Assembly: GCA_963764365.1 (NCBI GenBank)
Contig: CAVXSI010000012.1
Span: forward strand, 7,999-71,998
Source: VRUE01 sp963764365
GTDB taxonomy: Bacteria; Actinomycetota; Thermoleophilia; Solirubrobacterales; 70-9
Direction of reading: 5' to 3'
Length of the DNA stretch: 64,000 bases
This document shows, piece after piece, positions 49,410 through 56,628 of the stretch. Below the pieces are notes generated by a model that was not told the origin of the DNA, did not search any database, and saw only the letters and a list, made by a program, of their open reading frames with translations. The position numbers and the translations under genes are program-made. Position 1 is the first letter of the stretch. Each line of letters begins with the position of its first letter.

Positions 49410-50957
49410 ATGCATCTGATCCTGGCCCTCCAGGCGAGCGAAATCAAGGAATTCTTCTTCGACTGGTACCCGGTCTTCGGGGTCTTCTTCATGCTCTGCC
49501 TGCTGCTCGTCTTCGTGACGCTGCTGCGCAGCACGGTCGGCTCGACCAAACCGGAGACGGTCAAGGCGAGCAAGACCAAGCCGGTGCTATGGGAGGAGGT
49601 GCAGGGCGTCGACGCCGCCAAGGACGAGCTGCTCGACGTCGCCGAGTGGCTGCGTGACCCCGACCGCTTCGCCGCGCTCGGCGCCCAGCCGCCGCGCGGG
49701 GTGCTGCTGTTCGGCCCGCCCGGGACCGGCAAGACGATGCTGGCGCGGGCGGTCGCCGCCCAGGCCGGGGTCGACTTCTTCTCCGCCTCGGGGTCGAGCT
49801 TCGTCGAGATGTTCGTCGGCCGCGGCGCGGCGCGGATCCGCCGCCTGTTCAAGGAGGCGCGCAAGGCGGGGCGGGCGGTGATCTTCATCGACGAGCTCGA
49901 CGCGGTCGGCGGCGCCCGCAGCAGCGGCGGCGGCGACGGCGGCTCGAGCGAGCGTGAGCAGGCGCTGAACCAGCTGCTGGTCGAGCTCGATGGCTTCGAG
50001 CGCGACCCGGGGACGGTGATCGTGATCGCCGCCTCGAACTACGTCGACAAGCTCGACAAAGCGCTGCTGCGGCCGGGGCGCTTCGACCGCCAGGTGCTGG
50101 TCGCGCCGCCCGACCGCGACGGCCGCGAGGCGATCCTCCGCGCCCACGCCAAGGGCAAGCCGCTCGGCCCCGACCTCGATCTGACCGATGTCGCCCGCAA
50201 GACGACCGGGATGACCGGCGCCCAGCTCGCCAACGCGCTGAACGAGGCGGCGATCATCGCCGGGCGGGCGGGCCGCGGCGCGATGGCCCGCGAGGATCTC
50301 GACGAGGCGCTGTTGCGACAGTCGGTCGGCTCCCAGCAGGCGCGGCGGCTGAGCGGGAAGGAGCGGCGGATCGTCGCCTACCACGAGGCCGGGCACGCGC
50401 TCTGCCGCCACCTGCTCGGGCTCGACCCGCCGGAGATCCTCAGCATCGTCCCGCGCGGGCCGGCGCTCGGCTTCGTCGGCCACTCGCCGCAGGAGGACAC
50501 CTACATGAAGTCGCGCGAGGAACTGCTTGACGAGCTGGTCACCCTGCTGGGCGGCCGCGCCGCCGAGGAAGAGGTGTTCGACGCGTCCTACTCCGGCGCC
50601 GGCGACGACCTCGCCCGGGTGCACATGGTCTGCAAGCAGATGGTCGCCGAGTTCGGGATGGGGGTGCCGCTGGACGCCGACGGGGCGCCGCCGATCGCCC
50701 TGCCGACCGGCGACTACGCGCTCTCCGACCGCACCCGCCGCGATGTCGACGTGGCGGCGATGACGCTGGCCCGCGAGGCGTTCCGCCGCGCCCGGGCACT
50801 GCTCGCCGGCAATCGCGAGTGCCTCGACGACCTGGCGGCCAACGCCCTGGAGCGCGAGACGCTGACCCGCGAGAACCTCGACGAGATCTTCGCCGCGCAC
50901 GGGCTGCACGAGCGGATCGAGGCCACGCCCGGCGCCCACCCCGCCAGCGCTCCCTGA
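49410..50957 (+). CDS. FtsH-like AAA+ zinc metalloprotease with short N-terminal membrane anchor
   Basis: A 515-aa membrane protease. One TM helix (VFGVFFMLCLLLVFVTLL, residues about 23-42) is seen, where canonical FtsH has two flanking a periplasmic domain of about 70 residues. The AAA+ module has LLFGPPGTGKTMLARAVA (Walker A), VIFIDELDAVG (Walker B), EQALNQLLVELDGF and RPGRFDRQVLV (SRH arginines). The protease has IVAYHEAGHALCRHLL (HExxH). It is shorter than classical FtsH (about 610-650 aa), mainly at the N-terminus and tail. It probably degrades cytoplasmic or membrane proteins. It may be a second, specialised FtsH. Confidence 0.88.
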   Translation: MHLILALQASEIKEFFFDWYPVFGVFFMLCLLLVFVTLLRSTVGSTKPETVKASKTKPVLWEEVQGVDAAKDELLDVAEWLRDPDRFAALGAQPPRGVLLFGPPGTGKTMLARAVAAQAGVDFFSASGSSFVEMFVGRGAARIRRLFKEARKAGRAVIFIDELDAVGGARSSGGGDGGSSEREQALNQLLVELDGFERDPGTVIVIAASNYVDKLDKALLRPGRFDRQVLVAPPDRDGREAILRAHAKGKPLGPDLDLTDVARKTTGMTGAQLANALNEAAIIAGRAGRGAMAREDLDEALLRQSVGSQQARRLSGKERRIVAYHEAGHALCRHLLGLDPPEILSIVPRGPALGFVGHSPQEDTYMKSREELLDELVTLLGGRAAEEEVFDASYSGAGDDLARVHMVCKQMVAEFGMGVPLDADGAPPIALPTGDYALSDRTRRDVDVAAMTLAREAFRRARALLAGNRECLDDLAANALERETLTRENLDEIFAAHGLHERIEATPGAHPASAP

Positions 50958-51027
50958 CCGCCCACATGAGGCTCCCCTGTTCCTCTGCCCCTGTAGGCGA
51001 TGGAGAAGAACAGCGGAAGCGGTTGTC

Positions 51028-51312
51028 GTGAGCAAGGGCCCCGCGGCTCGCTGGTGGTCGATGCGCCCGGCGCAGAACCGCAAGCCGGCGACCTACCGCT
51101 GCCCGCTCTGCGGCAACCACCTGCCGGCGCTCAGCGAGCACGTGCTGATCGCGCCCGAAGGCGACATGGAGCGCCGCCGCCACGCCCACACCGCCTGCGT
51201 CCTGGCCGCGCGCAAGGCCGGGCGGCTGCCGAGCGAGGAAGACTGGCGCCGCACCCAGCCGCGGCCGCCCTCGCTCTGGGCGCGCCTGCGCGCGAGGTTG
51301 TCGCGGCGATGA
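51028..51312 (+). CDS. Small zinc-ribbon-like protein of unknown function
   Basis: A 94-aa protein starting at GTG 51028. ATYRCPLCGNHLPALSEHVLIAPEGDMERRRHAHTACVLAARKAG offers CxxC plus His/Cys ligands for zinc. The tail is Arg/Trp-rich (SLWARLRARLSRR). It lies 70 bases after the FtsH-like gene and before tRNA-Val. No function is recognised. The arrangement CPLC...H...C suggests a single zinc finger that may bind nucleic acid. Confidence 0.65.
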   Translation: MSKGPAARWWSMRPAQNRKPATYRCPLCGNHLPALSEHVLIAPEGDMERRRHAHTACVLAARKAGRLPSEEDWRRTQPRPPSLWARLRARLSRR

Positions 51313-51351
51313 TGCCCGGTGACGATCACCGCCTTCAGCTCTCTGCGGCGA

Positions 51352-51424
51352 TGGGCGGTACTGGGCTCGAACCAGTGACCTCCTGCTTGTAAGGCAGGTG
51401 CTCTCCCAGCTGAGCTAACCGCCC
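51352..51424 (-). tRNA. tRNA-Val (anticodon TAC)
   Basis: Acceptor GGGCGGT pairs with ACCGCCC. D-arm TAGCTCAGCTGGGAGAGC, anticodon stem CCTGC-CTTACAA-GCAGG with anticodon TAC and T-arm CTGGTTCGAGCCCAG are all intact. Discriminator A. CCA is not encoded. Confidence 0.96.
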
Positions 51425-51482
51425 GGGAGTCTCGATTATGGCGCGCAGGCCTCCGGGTGGCGAGGTTGCGAGAATGCCCGGC

Positions 51483-51815
51483 ATGGACAACGCGATTCTC
51501 TGGCGCGTGGCGGTGGTGCAGTTCCTCGCGGTGCTCGTGCTGGCGCTCGTGCTCGCGATCATCTTCTCGCACGGCTTCTTCGCCAGCTGGGGCTGGCTGG
51601 TCGGCCCGCTTGCCTGGATGGGCTGCGCCTGGCTGACCGCGGAGGTCGTCGGCCTCCCCCTCGCGCCGGTGCTGCTGCGCGCGGTCGGCACCGGAGTCGT
51701 CAGCGCCCTCTTCGTGCTCGTCGGCCTGCACTGGCTCGGCGCCCTGGTCGCGATCGGCCTCTTCGCGGTGCTCTGCGCGCGATTGCCGCGGCCGTTCGCC
51801 GGCGACCTGCGCTGA
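51483..51815 (+). CDS. Small multi-pass membrane protein
   Basis: A 110-aa hydrophobic protein. Four likely TM segments are FLAVLVLALVLAIIFSHGFF, WLVGPLAWMGCAWLTAEVV, VLLRAVGTGVVSALFVLVGL and LGALVAIGLFAVLCARL. ATG 51483 (MDNAILWRVAVVQF) is chosen over Met codons at 51474 and 51438. No family is recognised with confidence. A strong bidirectional hairpin follows at 51826. Confidence 0.7.
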   Translation: MDNAILWRVAVVQFLAVLVLALVLAIIFSHGFFASWGWLVGPLAWMGCAWLTAEVVGLPLAPVLLRAVGTGVVSALFVLVGLHWLGALVAIGLFAVLCARLPRPFAGDLR

Positions 51816-51825
51816 GCGGCGCTCA

Positions 51826-51855
51826 TGTCAAGGGGAATTCTCATTCCCCTTGACA
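51826..51855. terminator. Bidirectional stem-loop terminator
   Basis: TGTCAAGGGGAAT and ATTCCCCTTGACA pair perfectly over 13 bp around TCTC. It lies 11 bases after the membrane protein stop and directly beside the stop of the convergent coiled-coil gene, so it can serve both. No U-run is present. Confidence 0.7.
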
Positions 51856-51856
51856 G

Positions 51857-52168
51857 CTACAGCTGGGTCGCGATCAGGCCGATCAGCGCGACGATCACGA
51901 GCACACTGCTCTGCAGCATCAGGCGTTGCATCGCTTCGAAACGGGCATCTATCTTGTCGAACCTGGCGTCCACCCTGTCGAACTGGTCGTCCACCTTCTC
52001 GAACTGGGCGTCCACCCTGTCGAAGCCGGCCTTCATCTCACCCCGCAGATCGCGGATCTCGTCGTCGACCTTGTCGAAGCGCCGATCCACCGCGTCGAAG
52101 CGGTGGTCGGCGCGCTTGGCGAAGTCGTCCAGCCGGTCGTCAGTCCAACTTTCTCGCATCGTCTCCAT
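51857..52168 (-). CDS. Short coiled-coil protein with C-terminal membrane anchor
   Basis: A 103-aa protein beginning METMRESWTDDRLDDFAKRA. Its middle is a run of heptads of the type FDKVDDE, FDRVDAQ, FEKVDDQ, FDRVDAR, FDKIDAR, giving a long coiled coil. The C-terminus VLVIVALIGLIATQL is a TM segment. Similar small tail-anchored coiled-coil proteins (DUF1640-like) are widespread. Function unknown. ATG 52168 is chosen; ATG 52159 is possible. Confidence 0.72.
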   Translation of the reverse strand: METMRESWTDDRLDDFAKRADHRFDAVDRRFDKVDDEIRDLRGEMKAGFDRVDAQFEKVDDQFDRVDARFDKIDARFEAMQRLMLQSSVLVIVALIGLIATQL

Positions 52169-52256
52169 TCTTGCATGCTCGCAGACAGAAACGCGCGCGT
52201 GGTGCGCAGATTCGAAATTGTCGGCAACGCCAATGTCAAAGAACAGCGGCGGCGAA

Positions 52257-52745
52257 TCAGTGCTTGTTGCCCTGGCGCTTGCCGGCGCCGCGGTCGAGGC
52301 CGGGGATCTCGTCTTCGGGGAGCTCGCCGTGGATCTCGGCGAGACCGAGCAGATCGTTGCGGTCGCACGGGCGGTCGCTGAGGCGCTTGAAGCCGACGAT
52401 GCTGCGCAGGCCGGCGACGAGGAACTCGACCCCGCCATAGTCGGCGGTCCTCGCCTCCGCGGCGACGGTGTCGTAGTCGAGCGGCGGAAGCCCGCCCCTG
52501 ATCACGTCGACGATGCCGGCGTCGGTGACCGCGCGGAGATGGGTCTGGCCGAGCAGGTGCTCGGGCCGCAGCGGCTCGGAGTCACGGTGGCGCACACCGC
52601 CCAAGCTGAGAAGCGCGGCGAGCACGCGACGATCGTTGTGCTCGTCGTCGGGGACGAGAAAGTCGATTTCCTCGGTGGCCCTGACGAAGCGGTTCGCGAT
52701 CACCGCGAAGCCGCCGATGACGACGAAGCGGGCGCGCTCCACCAT
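52257..52745 (-). CDS. Nucleotidyltransferase-fold protein (AbiEii/DUF6036-like), perhaps N-terminally truncated
   Basis: A 162-aa protein. MVERARFVVIGGFAVIANRF and VRATEEIDFLVPDDEHNDRR match the GG...D-x-D core of the nucleotidyltransferase fold, with Glu in place of the first Asp (TEEID for TEDID). GLRSIVGFKRLSDRPCDRNDLL is the usual Lys/Asp-containing C-terminal motif. Related proteins normally begin about 10-15 residues earlier; upstream of ATG 52745 the frame loses homology exactly where the opposite strand carries a VapC remnant. The gene may therefore have lost its first codons in a rearrangement. Confidence 0.65.
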   Translation of the reverse strand: MVERARFVVIGGFAVIANRFVRATEEIDFLVPDDEHNDRRVLAALLSLGGVRHRDSEPLRPEHLLGQTHLRAVTDAGIVDVIRGGLPPLDYDTVAAEARTADYGGVEFLVAGLRSIVGFKRLSDRPCDRNDLLGLAEIHGELPEDEIPGLDRGAGKRQGNKH

Positions 52746-53027
52746 CCATCTCGGCCTGCTGAACGGAAAGGTCAGCCCCGAGCACGCGGAGGCCCAGCAT
52801 GAGCGACTGGAAACGTGCGCGGTGCGCCGGGCCGACGAGCCACGGCTCGGGCGCGAAGCTTGGAAGATCGCCGAGGAGTTCGGCCGGGGCCGCACCTACG
52901 ACGCGAGTACGTCGCTCTGGCGCGGCTGCTCGGCTGCAAGCAGGTCACGCTTGACGGCCCGCTGCGGCGCGGCACCGACCGGCTCGGCTTCGTGGTGGCG
53001 CCGGCGGAGCTGGCGCTCAACGCCTGA
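52746..53027 (+). pseudogene. VapC-type PIN-domain toxin remnant, 5'-truncated and frameshifted
   Basis: The strand reads HLGLLNGKVSPEHAEAQHER, then EAWKIAEEFGRGRTYDA in one frame and EYVALARLLGCKQVTLDGPL and DRLGFVVAPAEL in the next, ending at TGA 53025. These are the C-terminal 85 or so residues of a PIN toxin (TYDAxYVALA...TxD is the usual motif). Adding one G at about 52904 rejoins the frames. The N-terminal 45-50 residues with the first catalytic Asp are missing. It is antisense to the tail of the large secreted protein gene B1. Confidence 0.65.
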
Positions 53028-55885
53028 GCAGCGCCCCCGTGCCGCTTGCGGCGCGCCTTCTTGCACTGCGGGCGGACCAGGGGCTTGGTCTTGTCGAGCT
53101 TGCCGTTCTGGCCCTTGGCGTTGGCGAAGGCGCGGTGCTTGCCCACGCAGAGGTTCGTGCTGTTGACGAACAGGCCCTTCTGGCCGCCCTGCATGTCGAC
53201 GATCGCGCGGGAGACCGGCGCGTCGGGGGCGCCTTCGACCGTCGCCCGCAGGCCGCCGTGGGCGGAGTCGATGCGGACCGCCACCTCGAGGTCGATCGGG
53301 GCCGAGGGCGGGCCGTGCAGGGCGAGCACCGCGTCGGGCAGGTTGTGGCTTGAGGACCTGAGGTAGACCGGGCCCTTCAGCGGTTCTGAGAGCAGCGGCG
53401 TCCAGACCTTGACGTGGCCGTAGACGGCGCCCTTGGGGCACTGCGAGCCGTGGCCCGCCCCGGCGGCGAACTGCACGCGGGTGCAGATCGTGCGGAAGTG
53501 GCCCTGTTCGATGAACTCGCTCTTCGGGAAGCGCAGGGCGAGGCGCTTGAGGTTGGCATCGCCCGCCTTCGGCGTGTAGACGGCGTGCAGGGCGGGGAAC
53601 TTGCCCCGGCGGGTCCCGCCCTTCAGCTTCAGCCCCAGCTTGGGCGTGAAGCCGAGGCTCGCGCAGCTCGCCGCCTGGAAGCGGGCGGCGAGGGAATGGG
53701 GGGCGTCGTCGGCGGCGGAGAAGACGTCCTGGCCCCCCGCCCAGAGGGTGGCGAGGGTGGCGCTGGGCTCGCAGGAGGTCGGGTTGAGGGTGAAGTTCGG
53801 CTTGTCGACGTAGACCTGGACGTCGCGCACCGCCAGCGGGATGCCCTTGAGGATGTGGGGGATCGGGTCCGAGGCGGAGCCGTCGGCTTCGACTTCCGCG
53901 CTCAGGGGATCGATCCGCAGCGCCTCCTGGGTGACCACGGTGCCGGCGTCGAAGGGGCCGGCCAGGGCGGGGACGATCGCGACGACGCTGAGCGGGGCGC
54001 CGTTGTAGGGGCCTGCCAGGTAGAGCTTGCCCGGGACGTAGGTGAGGACCTGCCCGACGCCGGCGCCGGCGATCACGCGGCCGATCTGGGAGTCGGCGGG
54101 GCAGCTGGGGTCCGCCTGCTCTTCGGCGCCGCCGTTCTGGCCGCTCCTGGAGCGCGCCTGGGCGATCGCCGCGGCCGGGCACTGGGCGGTGCCCGCCAGG
54201 CGGCCGATCATCCCCGGCGGCAGCTCGGCGGAGAAGCGGGTCAGGTCCTGATCGCCGTCTTGGCGGGTGAGGCGCATGTCGAAGGGCGAGTAGCGCCCGG
54301 CGGCGTTGTTGATAGAGCCCGCTTCGAAGCCCGGGTTGAAGGGCTGGCCGCCGCTCGGGCAGGGGGCGCCGTTCGGCCCGGCGATGATCTCGAAGCTCGA
54401 GGTCGATTCGACCGGCGCCCCGCCCGAGGAGGGGTAGAGCATCGCTTGCACCGTGTGGGTGCCGCAGCTCGGCGGCGTGACGAGCGGGCTGCGGGCGCCT
54501 TCGCGGAAGTGCAGGCGGAAGTGGGCAAACGGCCACTGGGGCAGGCCTTCGGCGGTGGTGATGAGCTGTCCGGTGCGGGGGTCGGGCTCGACTTTCAGCG
54601 GGACCTTGAAGATCACGCCGTAGCGGGCGCTGGCGATCACCATGTAGAGGGCCATCAGGGTGTGCTCGGGGTTGGCGTAGGGCTTTGCCAGGTAGAGGGA
54701 GCCCTTCAGCGTTTCTTCCAGCAGCGGGGTCTGGACTTCGATCGTGCCGAGCTTGGAGGCTTCGGGGCAGCCGGCGCCGGGCGGGGTGTAGGTGGGGCCT
54801 TCGCCCGGCGCGGCGAAGGGGGATTCGGCCGCGTACCGGGCTTCGGTGCAGACGCCGAGGCCGTTGGCCGAGGAGGGGTTGGCGCTCATCCCCTCGGGCA
54901 GGGTGACGACGGCCTTGGCGAGGTCGGCGTTGGCGTCCCCGGCGGCGTTCAGGAGGCCTTCGTTGGCGGTGTCGATCGAGAAGTCCAGGCCCGAGGCCGA
55001 GGAGGCCGCGCGCGAGGTCGGCCGGGCGACGATTTCGGGTTCGAAGCCGAGCCGCCCGCAGCCCGCCATCCCCGGGCTCTGGGCGGAGCCTTCCACGAAG
55101 GCGCCCGGGGCCTGCCAGGGGTCGGCTTTGTAGGTGGTGGTGAGCGGGCCGGTGCAGGCGCGGGGCATCGTCAGGAAGGGGGCCGAGCCGGCGCCGGCTT
55201 CGCTTTCGCAGACCGATTCGCCGGTGCCGGGGTCCAGGCAGTGCCCGCGCAGGGGGTCGTGGCGTCCGTCGGCGGGCACCCCCCAGAGGGTGAGCGTGGC
55301 GCCGACGACTTCGACCAGCTGGGAGATGTTGGTGGGGCCCCCGACGACGTCGTAGGGGGGCGATTCGGCGAGGCCCAGTTCGATCGTCACCGGGGCGTTC
55401 TCGATCCAAAAGCCGAGCTTGGCGGCGATCCCCGGCGGCGGGTCGAGGTTGTAGACGGCGGCGTAGAGGGTGCCGGCCGCCTTCTTGTTGGAGAGGGTGA
55501 CGGCGGTGGTGCCCACGGCGGAGGCGTCGGGGCACTCGGGAGCGGGGCTGCCGTTGACCAGGACCTCGGTGAGGAAGCCGGCGCTCTCGCAGCGCGGGGC
55601 GGCGGTGGGGTTGCCGGCGAAGCCGGCGGGCTGGGCGGTGAGGATGTCCTTGGGGGCGGCGTCGAGCAGTTCGCCGCCTTCGGCGGTCTTTTCGGCGTTG
55701 AAGTGCAGCTCGGTGGTCATCTGGAAGGGGTGGGAGCCGGCCTGGGTCGTGGCTTCGCCGCCCGCTTCGGTGAAGGCGGCGGCGAAATGGTCAAGGCCGA
55801 AGTCCGCCTGGGCGGCGGCGGGGGCGGCGAGCAGGGCCGCCCCGGCGGCCAGGACGGGCAGGAGCTTTGCGAGCGGGCTTCTCAT
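52772..55885 (-). CDS. Large secreted four-module protein B1, with a read-through tail
   Basis: A 1037-aa exported protein of unknown function. Signal peptide: MRSPLAKLLPVLAAGAALLA. A module with CP-x4-(I/L/V)G-...-G-x-(L/V)Y(L/A) recurs at about residues 118, 373, 595 and 816 (for example CPEASKLGTIEVQTPLLEET). Even Cys spacing suggests disulfides. Residues 1-750 are almost identical to paralogue B2; 751-950 are diverged. After the basic stretch CKKARRKRHGG (about 941-951), where B2 has its own basic end and stop, B1 reads on for about 86 residues antisense to the VapC remnant, so its original stop was probably lost. ATG 55885 overlaps the stop of A1 (ATGA). Confidence 0.75.
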   Translation of the reverse strand: MRSPLAKLLPVLAAGAALLAAPAAAQADFGLDHFAAAFTEAGGEATTQAGSHPFQMTTELHFNAEKTAEGGELLDAAPKDILTAQPAGFAGNPTAAPRCESAGFLTEVLVNGSPAPECPDASAVGTTAVTLSNKKAAGTLYAAVYNLDPPPGIAAKLGFWIENAPVTIELGLAESPPYDVVGGPTNISQLVEVVGATLTLWGVPADGRHDPLRGHCLDPGTGESVCESEAGAGSAPFLTMPRACTGPLTTTYKADPWQAPGAFVEGSAQSPGMAGCGRLGFEPEIVARPTSRAASSASGLDFSIDTANEGLLNAAGDANADLAKAVVTLPEGMSANPSSANGLGVCTEARYAAESPFAAPGEGPTYTPPGAGCPEASKLGTIEVQTPLLEETLKGSLYLAKPYANPEHTLMALYMVIASARYGVIFKVPLKVEPDPRTGQLITTAEGLPQWPFAHFRLHFREGARSPLVTPPSCGTHTVQAMLYPSSGGAPVESTSSFEIIAGPNGAPCPSGGQPFNPGFEAGSINNAAGRYSPFDMRLTRQDGDQDLTRFSAELPPGMIGRLAGTAQCPAAAIAQARSRSGQNGGAEEQADPSCPADSQIGRVIAGAGVGQVLTYVPGKLYLAGPYNGAPLSVVAIVPALAGPFDAGTVVTQEALRIDPLSAEVEADGSASDPIPHILKGIPLAVRDVQVYVDKPNFTLNPTSCEPSATLATLWAGGQDVFSAADDAPHSLAARFQAASCASLGFTPKLGLKLKGGTRRGKFPALHAVYTPKAGDANLKRLALRFPKSEFIEQGHFRTICTRVQFAAGAGHGSQCPKGAVYGHVKVWTPLLSEPLKGPVYLRSSSHNLPDAVLALHGPPSAPIDLEVAVRIDSAHGGLRATVEGAPDAPVSRAIVDMQGGQKGLFVNSTNLCVGKHRAFANAKGQNGKLDKTKPLVRPQCKKARRKRHGGAAQALSASSAGATTKPSRSVPRRSGPSSVTCLQPSSRARATYSRRRCGPGRTPRRSSKLRARAVARRPGAPRTFPVAHAGPPRARG

Positions 55886-56628
55886 CGGTGGGCCCTCCCT
55901 GCCTTGCGCACGCGGGCCCGGCAGCGGCGGGCCCGATGGGAGCGGCGGCGGGCCGCCTTGGCGAAGCGGGCGGCCTTGCGGCGCAGGGCCCTGGCGCGGC
56001 GGGGGTTGTGGCGCGCCGCGCTGCTCGCCGCGCTGCGCAGCCGCTTGGCGCGGCGGCTGAGCCTTCGCGCCGTTCGCGCGGGCGCCTGGCAGCGGCTCGC
56101 GCCGGCGGCGCCCTGTTCCTTCACGTTGCCGGGCCCCTGGAAGGCCGCCGAGGCGGCGGTGGGGAACCCGGTGGACTGGGCGGCGGGCTGGCAGGCTTCG
56201 CCTTCGCAGGAGGCGGGCGGCGGTTCGGGGGCGGGCAGGCCGCCTCCCGCGCGGGCGTCGTAGACGTCGACGAGTCCGTAGTCGGAGGGGACGAGGCTGG
56301 AGAGGGTGGCGAAGAAGACATCCGATCCCGAGGGGGAGGCGTCGAGGAATTCGGAGTCGCGCTTGCTCTGCCCGGAGGAGATCAGATAGATGCAGCCCTG
56401 GTCCTGGGGGGAGTAGTCGGCCGAGGACTCCGTGCAGCCGCCTTCCCCGGGGGCCTCCCACTCATAGACGTCTCCGCGGCCGTTGGTGTCGCCGGGGAGG
56501 AGGGCGTCGTAGCTTTCGAAGAACAGGCGGCGGCCGTTGGATGAGAGCACGCGGGGGGCGTAGAGGTTGTTCTCAAAGGCGGGGATCCGGGCGGCGATCG
56601 GGAGCTTTTGGCTGCCGTTGACCCGCGG
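53638..56628. repeat. Left copy of about 3-kb direct duplication (partner 61010-64000)
   Basis: The offset to the partner is 7372 bases. It starts at AGCTTGGGCGTGAAGCCGAG (53638 and 61010) within B1/B2 and continues to the window edge through B and the end of A. I noticed only about six differing bases in nearly 3 kb, for instance near 53677, 53987, 54719-54737 and 56562. Left of 53638 the paralogues diverge abruptly, which points to recent duplication or gene conversion. Confidence 0.85.
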
